DNA of 64,000 nt from Bacillus thuringiensis (GTDB taxonomy: Bacteria > Bacillota > Bacilli > Bacillales > Bacillaceae_G), in assembly GCF_022095615.2 (NCBI RefSeq), contig NZ_CP155560.1, positions 310,001 to 374,000 on the forward strand. Reading direction: 5' to 3'. The translations under genes were made by a program, and so were the position numbers. How positions within the stretch are numbered: the stretch's first letter is position 1; each line of letters starts with the position of its first letter. Below the pieces are notes generated by a model. It saw only the letters and a list, made by a program, of their open reading frames with translations, was not told where the DNA came from and ran no database searches. Below are positions 9,453 to 18,234 of this stretch, piece by piece.

Positions 9453-9677
9453 TTAACCAAAATAAAAAGGCCTAGATTGATCATATTTTAAGATTGATTT
9501 CCATAGTTGAAAGTAAACCTCATTTACAAATTCATTTGTTTCATAACCATTTTTAACTATAGCAAATACGGTGTCATATATTCACTGAATTGTTAAATCA
9601 AATATATATTCAAAATCTTCTTCGTCACCGGATAACAGACGGTCTATCCAGTTGCTTATGTTGTCATTACTAGCCAA
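9453..9677 (-). pseudogene. Broken ECF sigma factor gene (N-terminal part, in-frame stop)
   Basis: A TTG start at 9677, with AAGGAGG 8 bases upstream, opens MASNDNISNWIDRLLSGDEE and then DFEYIFDLTIQ. A TGA follows, then the same frame continues IYDTVFAIVKNGYETNEF and VNEVYFQLWKSILKYDQSRP before a stop. The pattern (helix, then E/D-V-F/Y-xx-LW-S) is region 2 of extracytoplasmic-function sigma factors. CGA to TGA would explain the internal stop. Region 4 is absent, so the gene is dead. It lies beside the class A PBP. An intact ECF sigma gene of a different sequence is at 17454. Confidence 0.65.
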
Positions 9678-9887
9678 ACAGGCAACCTCCTTAAAATTGA
9701 TTTCACTATATATATTGGACAGTAATCATGATAAAGTTCCAAGTTTGATAAAAAATATATATTTATCATCTCTTTAGAAATATATAGATTACGTTAAGCA
9801 ATTAGGCTGGTGTAAATTCCACAAAATCCAATGTTTCCCATTTAAATATGATAGAATAGAAAGATATCTAAAGAGGAGGAAAAACTA

Positions 9888-10163
9888 CTGAACTCAAACA
9901 CAAAACAGTTTATTTATGATATCCAGAAAAGAAAGAACAATTATATGGAAGATGTATTAACAGCAATACAACACCCTAAAAAAGAGCAATCTGTACAGGT
10001 CATTCAAAATATAGTAGAGAAGATGGATATGATGATTAGTTTAGTTACTACCTACATGACTATTGAAACAGAATCTATGAAAGAATTAAAAGAACTTCAG
10101 GAAGAAATTATCCATGCTCAAGCTTATATTCAAAAACGAAAATTTGAAGAAACACAGAGATAA
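9888..10163 (+). CDS. Small helical protein of unknown function, probable CTG start
   Basis: Frame of 91 codons if translation begins at CTG 9888, which is 8 bases after a strong AGAGGAGGA. The first ATG (9945) has no RBS. No ATG, GTG or TTG exists in frame near the RBS. The product would be MNSNTKQFIYDIQKRKNNY followed by MEDVLTAIQHPKKEQSVQV, then an amphipathic helical C-terminal half rich in E, K and Q. It is cytoplasmic with no TM segment and no recognised family. It ends at its own terminator. The start codon call is the main uncertainty. Confidence 0.6.
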   Translation: MNSNTKQFIYDIQKRKNNYMEDVLTAIQHPKKEQSVQVIQNIVEKMDMMISLVTTYMTIETESMKELKELQEEIIHAQAYIQKRKFEETQR

Positions 10164-10178
10164 AACCCTGTGTTTTTA
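10151..10178 (+). terminator. Terminator of the CTG-start gene
   Basis: AACACAG pairs with CTGTGTT followed by TTT; the left arm lies in the last codons of the gene. Confidence 0.65.
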
Positions 10179-10511
10179 TCCAGCAGTCTATGACGCCAAT
10201 CTTTTATGAATCAAACTAGATGTAATTTGATTCTCAATTTAACTCGCGTTATGGAGTTTTGAGAATCCCTTAGCGTATAAAAACGTTAAAATGTGCGTGC
10301 TCCCCCTTTGTAACCTTAAAATTCATTCCTGCAATTCCTTACAACGTATATTTATATATGCAAACTCTAATTACAGACAAAGGGAGAAGAATGTTTATTA
10401 TTCTCCTCCCTCGGTCTATTAACAATACTTGATTATAGCTCTGTAACCTTTTTTATTCATCACGTATTATTCTACGAATAGTTTAAGGTATAAGTACTTC
10501 TTATTTGATAT

Positions 10512-11696
10512 TTAGTGCTGATTCACTGAAAACATATATTCTTTGTATGTTTTTCGTGTGGATAAAATAAGCCCCATCATTAACATGTTCGAAAATAAAG
10601 AGCTTCCTCCATATGATAAAAATGGAAGTGCAATACCTTTGACAGGCATTAATCCCACAATCATACCGATATTTTGAAAAAATTGTAACATTAGAACGCC
10701 TACAATTCCTGCACATAGTAAGGTGCCGAATAAATTATCTGCGGAATTACCAATTATAAGTATTCGGGAAAGCATTAAGAAGAATATACATATTATAAAA
10801 GTGGCAACTATAAAACCGCCTTCTTCGGCAATTGTGGCAAAAATGAAATCAGTATGTTTTTCTGGAATATAAACATTTCCAGAACCGAGGCCTTTTCCTT
10901 CTATCCCCCCACTACCAACAGCTAAAATTGATTGTTGAGTTTGATATCCCTGATCTGTATGCTGAAATGGATCTAACCAGCCTAAAATTCGCGATTGTTG
11001 ATGGGGCTTTAATAAAGTAACTAACTTATTGAAGAAAATATCTGGATATTTTACGTATATAAATATTAAAGCAGACAATACAGTCATCGGAATTCCTGCA
11101 CATAGTACGATTAACTTTTTTTGGATTCCTGACATAAATATAATACATGCAATGGCTGCTATATATAGGAACACCATTCCCGTATCGGGTTGACTATATA
11201 CAAGTAACGCAGGTGGAATAGTTATCAAACATATTTTACCAATCAAAAGTAAATCAGTTTGAAATGTCCGTGCCATATACTGTGCATTATGTTTTACGAC
11301 TAAACTTGCGGCCAGAAGAATTAAGGCAAGCTTAAAAAATTCAGCTGGTTGAATAGCACCAATAATTGGAAATCTAAACCATCTTTTTGCCCCTAATATT
11401 TCAGGTGTAAAACTTGACACTGGTAATACCTTTAAAATGATAATTGAGATGAACCCCACAATATAAATCGGCCAAGCTAATTTTTGTAATTGATCTAAAT
11501 CGATATTGGCAACAATTAATAATAGAACAAAACCTATGGCGTAATTTACCATTTGTTTCATAGCAAAATTTTGGTTACCATATTGCCCGGTTTGCTGACT
11601 GCTGTATATTGCAACAATACTGGTGATACATAATATGAATAAAATGAATATTAGTTTCTTATCTAATTTTTTTAAAAAAACTATTTTCCCCACCAT
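10512..11696 (-). CDS. SEDS-family peptidoglycan glycosyltransferase (RodA/FtsW type)
   Basis: 394 residues with about ten hydrophobic helices and no soluble domain. Signatures of the SEDS family are present: PAEFFKLALILLAA (about 122-135), SQPDTGMVF, the WLDPFQHTDQGYQTQQS loop with GSGGIEGKGLGSG, the TDFIFATIAEEGG segment, and the C-terminal PVKGIALPFLSYGGSS. SEDS proteins polymerise lipid II and work with a class B PBP; one is encoded at 14862 in this block. It resembles RodA/FtsW paralogues rather than SpoVE, but I cannot separate these by eye. RBS GGGGG. It is probably monocistronic, since an IS6 relic separates it from the lysozyme-like gene. 10180-10511 has no gene. Confidence 0.9.
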   Translation of the reverse strand: MVGKIVFLKKLDKKLIFILFILCITSIVAIYSSQQTGQYGNQNFAMKQMVNYAIGFVLLLIVANIDLDQLQKLAWPIYIVGFISIIILKVLPVSSFTPEILGAKRWFRFPIIGAIQPAEFFKLALILLAASLVVKHNAQYMARTFQTDLLLIGKICLITIPPALLVYSQPDTGMVFLYIAAIACIIFMSGIQKKLIVLCAGIPMTVLSALIFIYVKYPDIFFNKLVTLLKPHQQSRILGWLDPFQHTDQGYQTQQSILAVGSGGIEGKGLGSGNVYIPEKHTDFIFATIAEEGGFIVATFIICIFFLMLSRILIIGNSADNLFGTLLCAGIVGVLMLQFFQNIGMIVGLMPVKGIALPFLSYGGSSLFSNMLMMGLILSTRKTYKEYMFSVNQH

Positions 11697-11859
11697 TTCA
11701 ACCCCCTAGACATTGTGGTATTTACTTCTTATAGGAACTATCCTGTTTTTTATGTGTACATTAACATTTATTAATATAATTTTACAATAATAAGGAGATA
11801 TTGAACATTCTCAAAATTATCCATACTGATGAGGCTACTTTAAAGGGTGACTGATTAGT

Positions 11860-11975
11860 GTGGATAAGGAAAGTTTATTTAAATGGAGACATTATGAGCC
11901 TAATATTATTTTGTTGAACGTGAAATGGTACCTACGGTAAAACCTAAATTCTCGTGACTTGGTGGAGTGCTTTTT
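11860..11975 (+). pseudogene. N-terminal fragment of an IS240-like (IS6) transposase
   Basis: From GTG 11860 the frame reads MDKESLFKWRHYEPNIILLN then VKWYLR, a stop (TAA 11938), then NLNSRDLVECF. That is the start of IS240-type transposases with a Tyr codon turned into a stop. The fragment then ends. It overlaps in protein content with the relic at 18235 (both cover the FRD/SRD-LVE region), so the two are separate copies. 11980-12100 is otherwise unremarkable. Confidence 0.7.
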
Positions 11976-12107
11976 AAGTCCTGTCTACTTTGCATGAGTC
12001 ACTCCAAACTCATCTGAACCAGGCATGTAGTCAGACCATTTTTAGAATACGGGTATCACTATGACCTGGTTTAATAAATACCTCACACGAATCTTAAAAT
12101 TCTTACA

Positions 12108-12764
12108 TTATAATTTTTCTGAATTACTCTTTGAATTTTTTCGGAGAAGTTCTTCAATAAGCTTTGCTTTTTCATTCACCCTTGTTGCATATGTGAAATC
12201 ACCATAACAATATGGATACCTAAAATTTTTTTTATTTCCACCACAAGTGTACATCTCTGGATTTTGATCAACTTTCATCTTAGAAAAATTTTTGGCCGAA
12301 TCTTCCGAGTGTTGTTTAACTTCTTGACTAGCAATAAAATCAATATACCCTGGTCCCATATTATAGCTTTGAATAATTGTCTCCATGCTAACATCTTTTT
12401 CCGTTCCATATTTGTACATTTGAGCAAAGTGTTTGACCCCTTGTTCAATGCTCAAGCTTGTCTCTTGAATTTCATTTGGCTTTAATCCCAGTGATTCAGA
12501 AGACTGCATAGGGTCGTTTCCCCCACCTCTACTCTCTTGGTACATAATTCCTAATAAAACTGCTGTTTTACCTTCTAAATTATATTTTTCTAATTCTCTT
12601 TTCACGGTTAGCTCATATTGCAATAAACGTTGTTCGGTAGCAATCGCTTTATTTCTTTGAATATTGGTTTTATGCTTAACATAAAATATTACAGACATGG
12701 TTCCTAAACCTAAAATACTAATAAAGAATAATATAATAAATCGTTTTTTAATCGTATGCTTCAT
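12108..12764 (-). CDS. Membrane-anchored lysozyme-like muramidase
   Basis: 218 residues: short basic start, TM helix (8-29), a coiled segment (35-60), then a lysozyme-like domain (about 60-190). The YNLEGKTAVLLGIMYQESRG segment gives the catalytic Glu at 77. GGNDPMQSSESLGL and the SYNMGPGYIDF segment match the CwlT-type N-terminal muramidase, known from ICEBs1-like elements and phage. No C-terminal NlpC/P60 domain is present, so it should only cut the glycan strand. Good RBS (AGGAGGAG). Placed among PBP and SEDS genes, it probably opens or edits the wall made by them; this is inference. Confidence 0.8.
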   Translation of the reverse strand: MKHTIKKRFIILFFISILGLGTMSVIFYVKHKTNIQRNKAIATEQRLLQYELTVKRELEKYNLEGKTAVLLGIMYQESRGGGNDPMQSSESLGLKPNEIQETSLSIEQGVKHFAQMYKYGTEKDVSMETIIQSYNMGPGYIDFIASQEVKQHSEDSAKNFSKMKVDQNPEMYTCGGNKKNFRYPYCYGDFTYATRVNEKAKLIEELLRKNSKSNSEKL

Positions 12765-12859
12765 ACATTACTCCTCCTCCTATAAAAAATCCGTACCTCT
12801 TTGGACTCAAAATTATTTTTTTAGGTGTAAAGTTTAATATAGGAATTTAAAGAAAAAAC

Positions 12860-12886
12860 AACCGCCTGAATTGGAGGTTTTTTCAA
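12860..12886 (-). terminator. Weak terminator after the acyltransferase relic
   Basis: AACCTCC and GGCGGTT arms followed by a T run on the minus strand, just past 12893. Confidence 0.45.
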
Positions 12887-12892
12887 AGCGGG

Positions 12893-13671
12893 TTATTCTT
12901 TGAATCGTTTCCGTACCCCTACAAATGTCACACTTTTTTTGAACTTTGCTGTTCTTTGTTTTGCCCAATTGATACATTTCTTTTCAATTAAATGATACGA
13001 TACTATAGAACAAAGTATTGTCATTGTAATACATAAGATAAGAAGGAAAAGGATAGGTATTTTTGTATACAAAAGTTTAAATAGTACCATCATGATTGGA
13101 AAATGACATAAATAGATACTATATGAAATTTCTCCTAAGTAAACAAATACACTCTTATTTAAAATTTCTTTTACCTTTAGATTATTCATGGCCATTATAA
13201 TCAGTATACTAACGCCAATTACGACACCCCAATCCTTTAATAGGAAAGCCGTATCACTACGAGAAATCAGCAAAATTCCAGTAGAGTATACATATAGAAA
13301 GATTCCTAGTGTGATAAGAAGATTTCTTTTTAAATTTTTCATATTTCTATATAAATGGATAAGTTTTTCCTGATGCTTAAAAAGTAACATTCCGACCATA
13401 AACATAGATGTGAAATGCAGTGTATCGGCATAACCATTATAAAATCCCTCAGCTTTCCCAATATGCAACATATTAAGGAAAATACCAATTAAAGAAAAGC
13501 TCATAGCAAACAGTATCGTTTTCTTCCAACTCTGTTTATAAAACAGAAGGAATAACAAGGGAAACACGATAAAGATGCGCATTTCTTGAGCTAATAACAA
13601 AAATGTCCGATTACCACTGTAATAGCTGCTAATCCCCGTATAGAATCTAACTCTTTTATTCTCTTACTCAT
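12893..13671 (-). pseudogene. Acyltransferase family 3 gene with internal deletion
   Basis: From ATG 13671 (RBS AAGGAG) the frame reads MSKRIKELDSIRGLAAITVV then IGHFCY and stops at 13591-13593. This is the normal start of OatA-like acyltransferase-3 proteins, with the first His at residue 23. A shifted frame open from 13600 continues LLLAQEMRIFIVFPLLFLLF and then seven or so TM helices to 12893, matching the usual middle and end. About 100 residues expected between H23 and the W-S-L-xx-E-M-R segment are missing and the join is out of frame. The intact form would O-acylate wall or surface glycans. The 235-residue remainder might be translated but lacks the conserved N terminus. Confidence 0.75.
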
Positions 13672-13716
13672 AAAGTCTTCTCCTTGTAAATTGTAGATTT
13701 TACTGTTAATAAAGGC

Positions 13717-13734
13717 CACTATACTAGTGTAGTG
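13717..13734. promoter_or_regulatory. Dyad CACTATACTAGTGTAGTG, copy A
   Basis: Near-perfect 18-base inverted repeat between the acyltransferase start and the PBP-type leader. Copies at 14237-14254 and 14483-14500 keep the core. Position and symmetry suggest an operator; the regulator is unknown. The TATAGT half on the minus strand could also serve as a -10 box for the acyltransferase. Confidence 0.5.
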
Positions 13735-13910
13735 GGAGAATTGTACATATATACGTATAGGATAGAAGGAACTATTAAAATAAAAAGTAGGGTAAACTTT
13801 AAATTTTTGAACTCTTTTTTTAGGTAATCTAACTTTAAATATTGTTCTTATCACATTACTTTTAGCAGAAATCACCCCATTATTACTGTTCGACTATATT
13901 TTTAGGATTA

Positions 13911-13947
13911 CAATTAATAGACAATCTAAGTAATAAATTTGTTCCAC
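13911..13947 (+). repeat. Leader-like repeat, copy 2 of 3
   Basis: Carries the shared TAAGTAATAAATTTGTTCCAC. In copy 3 this is followed by the class B PBP start; here no gene follows. 13960-14110 contains AAAAAGGGGTAAGACC and GCCAAGAA motifs shared with 24700-24750 and partly with 36003-36050. Confidence 0.6.
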
Positions 13948-14118
13948 AGTTACCAAAAATTAAACCATTGTGCCCCAATTGAATATCAAAACACACTGAT
14001 AACTTAGTCTTTTTCTTTTTGTCTACTAAAAAGGGGTAAGACCCCCTCACAATCAAGCCAAGAAAAGCAAATACACAAAACAAGAAAATTTGCATCTCCA
14101 AATTATGTTATCATTAAA

Positions 14119-14254
14119 CAAAAATGTCCAAATATAACTGTTATAGCCGCTAGTCCTCATTTGATTCTAATTCGTTTATTCTCTTACTCATAAGGTGTTC
14201 TCCTTGTAAATTATAGCTTTTGTTATTAATATAGATGACTATACTAGTGTAGTG
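14119..14254 (-). pseudogene. Second copy of the acyltransferase 5' end and control region
   Basis: 14119-14200 repeats the first ~26 codons of the acyltransferase with frame damage (MSKRINELE then stops). 14200-14254 repeats its RBS and the dyad GACTATACTAGTGTAGTG (14237-14254). Nothing of the gene body follows. Confidence 0.7.
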
Positions 14255-14461
14255 AGTGAAGTAAATATATTTTGTTTACTTTTCTTTAAACTTCCGATAT
14301 AAACACTACAGAAAATTGTGGATCTTTTAAAAGCATTTTTCATATTTATGCATAAATTATAGAATAAATATAGAAAGAAAAAAGAAATTTTATCTAAAAA
14401 TTTTTTAAAGATTTTATTAAATTTATTGACTCATATAAACATATTTACGTATTTTAAAAGT

Positions 14462-14640
14462 TATTTTGCCGTTAATAAAAATCACCATACTAGCGCAGTT
14501 GGAGAATTGTACATATTGTGCTTATGTTTCGTTACATTCCTGATATAAACAGTACATAGTCAATCTGTGTATCTTTTGAAGAAAATTTTCGTATTTAATT
14601 AAGCATAAATTATAAAATAATAATCGTTAAAAATTTGTAT
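14462..14640. repeat. Third copy of the control region
   Basis: CCGTTAATAAAAATCACC, dyad core CATACTAGCGCAGTT (14483-14500) and GGAGAATTGTACATA match copy A. GATATAAACAGTACA and GCATAAATTATA match sequence after copy B. Only non-coding sequence was duplicated here. Confidence 0.65.
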
Positions 14641-14770
14641 TGTCTTTTAGAAAGCACTTTAAAACTGTTTTCTAAACCCAAGTTATAGTCTGTCTGACTC
14701 ATATTAAACTTATAAATAGACTTGTTAGTAACTTTTCATGCTAATTATTCCTTTCTTCACGCTGTAATAC

Positions 14771-14805
14771 TTAATAGAAAACCTAAGTAATAAGGTTGTT
14801 CCACA
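14771..14805 (+). promoter_or_regulatory. Leader repeat, copy 3, upstream of the class B PBP gene
   Basis: CTAAGTAATAAGGTTGTTCCAC lies about 60 bases before the PBP start codon, the only copy still in front of an intact gene. It is probably part of the 5' leader or promoter. I cannot assign boxes with confidence. Confidence 0.5.
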
Positions 14806-14861
14806 TTTACAAAAAAAATAATTAACTATAAGATGAAATAGGATACATAAGGGAGGGTTAT

Positions 14862-16616
14862 ATGTTACATACAAAAAGATGGAGATTTTTTGTGGTTCTT
14901 TCTATTGTAGGTTTGATTTTACTAATTTTATTAAAAATCAACTTCATTTCAATTACTATCGCAACTTCTTCAGCTGAAAGAGGAAAGATTTTTGATCAAA
15001 ATGGTGTAATACTAGCTATAAATAAGAAAGTTAAGTCTCTATATTGCACTTCTAATGATAAAAAGCTATCGAAACAAGATGCATCAAACACATTAGCTTT
15101 TTTCAATCAATTTTCAAAAGAATTTCAACATGACATTTCGGTAGAGGACATAAAATCACAATTACAACAATCTTGTAAAAAGCAAACTATGAATGATATA
15201 CCGTTATACTCTGATATAACTGAGGATGAACTTGCATTCATAAACAAAAACAAACCTAATAATGTAATAATTGAAGACGAATGGATTCGATATTATCCTA
15301 AACAGGAAATTGGTTCACAGGTAGTTGGGTATGTAGAAAATGACCTTAATTCAAAGCATATGCTTGTTGGAAAAAGTGGGATTGAGCTGCAATATGAAAA
15401 TGATTTAAAAGGAAAATCAGGAAAAACTCTTATTTTTAAGATTGGTAATAAAAACTTCTTCTGGAACATTCAAAACGTACAAAAAGGAAAAGATGTCCGG
15501 CTAACCCTAGACTCTAAATTGCAGCAAAAAACAGAGGAAGCATTAAGATCTCAAATTAAGAAAACACCTGATGCTAAAGCTGGTTATGCTGTAGTGAGCG
15601 ATGCAAAAACTGGCGCAATTTTAACTATGGCCAACTCAGCAGTTTTTGATCCAAATATATTACATACACATGTATCAACTAAAATAGATAACATAAAATC
15701 ACTTTCGCAAAATAAAGCAATTCAAAAATTAAAGTATGGTGAATCTTATGTAAATATGGCTTCTACTATAAAGCCACTTACTATTTTAATTGGATTAAAC
15801 GAAAAGCTTTTTCAACCTGAAGATACTTATTTAGATAAAGGTACTTTTCAGTATGATAATCAAAATAACATTACAAATGCACCTGGAACGCCCACAGGTG
15901 AGATTACACCGAGGCAAGCTATCATTAATTCATCTAATACATTTATGACAGCAAAAGTAGCTCTACCATTATTTAACCAAAATAATGGAAATGTAGAGAA
16001 AGTGGCACATATATGGACAGATTATTTAATGCAATTCGGCCTACGTTCTAAAACCGGGATTGATTTACCCTTTGAAGAAGACGGACAATATGAATTCCAT
16101 CCTTCTAATAAGTTTGAAAATGGAATCTCCGCTTTATTAAATGCCTCGTGGGGCGGAAATGAAGTGCATACTCCTCTTCAACTCGCTCAATATGCAGCAA
16201 CTTTGGCAAGTAAAGGTGATAAATACAAACCTCAAATTGTAGGTGCTACTATTGGTCAAGACGGTAAGGAAACAAAAAAGTTTAAACCCATTTTAGAAAG
16301 TTCAAACCGTTATCCTATGGAATTTTGGCGTGTCGTGCAAGGTGGAATGAGTCAAAATATAGAAGAAATTAAAAATTTACCTTTTCATGTCGCAGGTAAA
16401 ACGGGTAGTACAGGTTCTCCCAATGAGCAAGAAAGAATGATAAATCATTCTCTTTTCATTTCATATGCTCCTACCGAAGATCCACAAATCGCCATTTCTG
16501 TCGTTATTCCTGGTAGTAATTCAGAAAAAAACATCGCTGCTCTCGTTACAGCAGAAGTTTTAGAGTTCTGGCATACACTTCAAAAAGAGAATAAAAACAA
16601 AGAGGAAGGTTCATAA
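14862..16616 (+). CDS. Class B penicillin-binding protein (transpeptidase)
   Basis: 584 residues: TM anchor at 8-27, a pedestal domain to about 210 (SSAERGKIFDQNG is the usual class B RGxIxDxNG motif) and a transpeptidase domain. The active-site motifs are S301-T-I-K304, S357-S-N359 and K513-T-G515, all intact. It crosslinks peptidoglycan outside the membrane and normally pairs with a SEDS protein such as that at 10512. It is shorter than PBP2/PBP3 housekeeping enzymes (about 650-720) and lacks a PASTA region. RBS GGGAGGG. It converges on the anti-sigma gene, sharing a terminator. It could be a low-affinity accessory PBP, but sequence alone does not show that. Confidence 0.9.
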   Translation: MLHTKRWRFFVVLSIVGLILLILLKINFISITIATSSAERGKIFDQNGVILAINKKVKSLYCTSNDKKLSKQDASNTLAFFNQFSKEFQHDISVEDIKSQLQQSCKKQTMNDIPLYSDITEDELAFINKNKPNNVIIEDEWIRYYPKQEIGSQVVGYVENDLNSKHMLVGKSGIELQYENDLKGKSGKTLIFKIGNKNFFWNIQNVQKGKDVRLTLDSKLQQKTEEALRSQIKKTPDAKAGYAVVSDAKTGAILTMANSAVFDPNILHTHVSTKIDNIKSLSQNKAIQKLKYGESYVNMASTIKPLTILIGLNEKLFQPEDTYLDKGTFQYDNQNNITNAPGTPTGEITPRQAIINSSNTFMTAKVALPLFNQNNGNVEKVAHIWTDYLMQFGLRSKTGIDLPFEEDGQYEFHPSNKFENGISALLNASWGGNEVHTPLQLAQYAATLASKGDKYKPQIVGATIGQDGKETKKFKPILESSNRYPMEFWRVVQGGMSQNIEEIKNLPFHVAGKTGSTGSPNEQERMINHSLFISYAPTEDPQIAISVVIPGSNSEKNIAALVTAEVLEFWHTLQKENKNKEEGS

Positions 16617-16635
16617 AAGTGAACCTTCCTCTTTT
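16599..16635. terminator. Bidirectional terminator between PBP and anti-sigma genes
   Basis: A perfect 14-base stem (AAAGAGGAAGGTTC with GAACCTTCCTCTTT) around an 8-base loop. It overlaps the PBP stop region and ends at the stop of the convergent gene. Confidence 0.9.
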
Positions 16636-17464
16636 ACCATATAGAATCTATATTTATTATTTTCCATATACCTTCATTATTCTTTTCGAGCATAAATGAA
16701 TATTTAATATCAGTTAACACGTACTTTTTTTGTACATATCCAGTAGTATCACCGTTAATAGTCGATATTTTAATATATCTATCATTTTGCACTTTTTCCG
16801 GGATCCAAGCTTTTACCATTTCATTAGATACTTCATATAAAACTTTTGATTCTCGTTTTGGTTCAGCTAAAATTTTCGTTTTGTTTCCAGTAACAGTTGC
16901 ATATATATAGTGTTCTTGCTTTGATTGATTACTTTCTGTCATTCCACTTGGCACTTTGTAAACTTTCTTCTTATCATTTACAAATTCTCCCCCCATTGCA
17001 AGGGCAACTTGCAACTCATGAAAAATATCTTCATCAAACTTCAATTCATCCTTCTTATAACTCTTCCCTTTAAATAGAACTTCATCATTTAACGCTTTAT
17101 ACAGGTCATTTTCATTTTTTGAATTTGTGCTTTGATATAAATCATTCATAAATTGTTTTAATGATGGATCTTGAGCAGATTCATCTTTTGTTTTAGGGTT
17201 AATTTGAGTACTACTTTCTACCGGTGATTTATTATCATCCGGCCAAGGTTGTTGAACAATAAAAAATAACATTGTACAAACCAACACAACTACAACAGGC
17301 AATACTTTTTTACGAAATGGTCTCTTATTTGTTACAGAATCCACTTCACTATTTTGATATACCGATTGCTTTATTTTATAAATAAATTCTTCTTCATCTT
17401 TCCGATGCTCCATTGGGCCTTTTTTCAATTTACTATACCAGTCAGGATTTTTTTTACTGTTCAT
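16634..17464 (-). CDS. Putative anti-sigma factor, single TM with SH3b-like external domain
   Basis: 276 residues from ATG 17464 (GGAGGG 8 bases upstream). A cytoplasmic region of about 50 residues comes first, then a TM helix near 50-70. A linker and an extracellular part follow. Residues about 195-250 (TKILAEPKRESKVLYEVS, then DRYIKISTINGDTTGYV) resemble a bacterial SH3 domain, which often binds the cell wall. The start overlaps the sigma gene by 11 bases, indicating translational coupling and a sigma/anti-sigma pair. No zinc-binding HxxxCxxC motif is seen, so it is not a classic ZAS protein. The likely function is membrane capture of the sigma factor until a wall signal arrives. Confidence 0.7.
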   Translation of the reverse strand: MNSKKNPDWYSKLKKGPMEHRKDEEEFIYKIKQSVYQNSEVDSVTNKRPFRKKVLPVVVVLVCTMLFFIVQQPWPDDNKSPVESSTQINPKTKDESAQDPSLKQFMNDLYQSTNSKNENDLYKALNDEVLFKGKSYKKDELKFDEDIFHELQVALAMGGEFVNDKKKVYKVPSGMTESNQSKQEHYIYATVTGNKTKILAEPKRESKVLYEVSNEMVKAWIPEKVQNDRYIKISTINGDTTGYVQKKYVLTDIKYSFMLEKNNEGIWKIINIDSIW

Positions 17465-17987
17465 CACTACTACCCTCCCCTATTAGTTTTGAAACTTTAC
17501 TTCTTGCTCGGCTTAATCTAGATTTGACTGTTCCAATTGATACTCCTAATGTTTCAGCCATTTCTTCATATGATAATTCATATTTTGCGTCCAATATAAT
17601 TATTTCACGGTGCTTTTTAGGTAGTTTTAATACAACCTTCCACACCTCATTCATCTCTTCTTGGTTAAAAAATTCTTGTTCTGCTGACAGGGATTGCTTA
17701 TCGTCACTAAAAAATCCTATTAAAGATATCCTTTTAAAATAAGAGGATTTCAAATAGTTTATTGCCGTATTTCTTGTGATTTTTAATATCCACGTTTTAA
17801 TAGATGACTCCTTTCGAAATGAATTCCAATTTTTAAACATCTTTATAAATACATCTTGCGTGATATCATCTGATAAATGTGGATCTTTCGTAATAATAAA
17901 TGAATAATTCCATACATCTTGCCAATAGTCTTTTATAACATAGTCCAGCTCATCATGATTACACTTTTCAATAAACGTCTGTTCCAT
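17454..17987 (-). CDS. ECF-type RNA polymerase sigma factor
   Basis: 178 residues from ATG 17987; GTG 17993 sits inside the RBS GAGGTG and is less likely. Region 2 is at about 20-85 (DDITQDVFIKMFKNWNSFR) with the STIKTWILKITRN-like segment after it. Region 4 is at about 115-170 (LPKKHREIIILDAKYELSYE then GVSIGTVKSRLSRARSKV, a helix-turn-helix). It directs RNA polymerase to a small regulon, released when its membrane partner is inactivated. A TGAAAC at 18069-18074 (minus strand) resembles an ECF -35 box, which would fit autoregulation, but I see no convincing -10. The wall genes next door are the obvious candidate targets (inference). Confidence 0.85.
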   Translation of the reverse strand: MEQTFIEKCNHDELDYVIKDYWQDVWNYSFIITKDPHLSDDITQDVFIKMFKNWNSFRKESSIKTWILKITRNTAINYLKSSYFKRISLIGFFSDDKQSLSAEQEFFNQEEMNEVWKVVLKLPKKHREIIILDAKYELSYEEMAETLGVSIGTVKSRLSRARSKVSKLIGEGSSDEQ

Positions 17988-18234
17988 TTTCACACCTCAA
18001 ACTTATTTGAATAAACATAAAAACTGCCCTCACTTTTATTATGGTTTCAATATATAGACAAGATACAAGTTTCATTTGTTCCCTTGTTTATTTTTTTATA
18101 TTACCATTGTAATTAACGCCAATGGACAGTATAAAGTACACACTATGAATAGATATAAAGACTAATTTAATTAAAGACAAGAATATCATTGACATAAGCT
18201 GACGCGTTATGATTTTCATTCGTTCTCTTCCCCA

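Noticed and set aside
10501..10716. Minus frame of 71 codons within the SEDS gene
   Set aside because: It lies inside the 3' end of a well-supported gene in another frame.
12000..12080. Imperfect inverted repeat CCAGGCATG..TGACCTGG
   Set aside because: Short, interrupted and not linked to any recognisable element.
13883..14101. Minus frame of 72 codons with a signal-like start
   Set aside because: It covers the duplicated leader and the GGGGTAAGACC repeat, has no RBS, and is not conserved between the copies.
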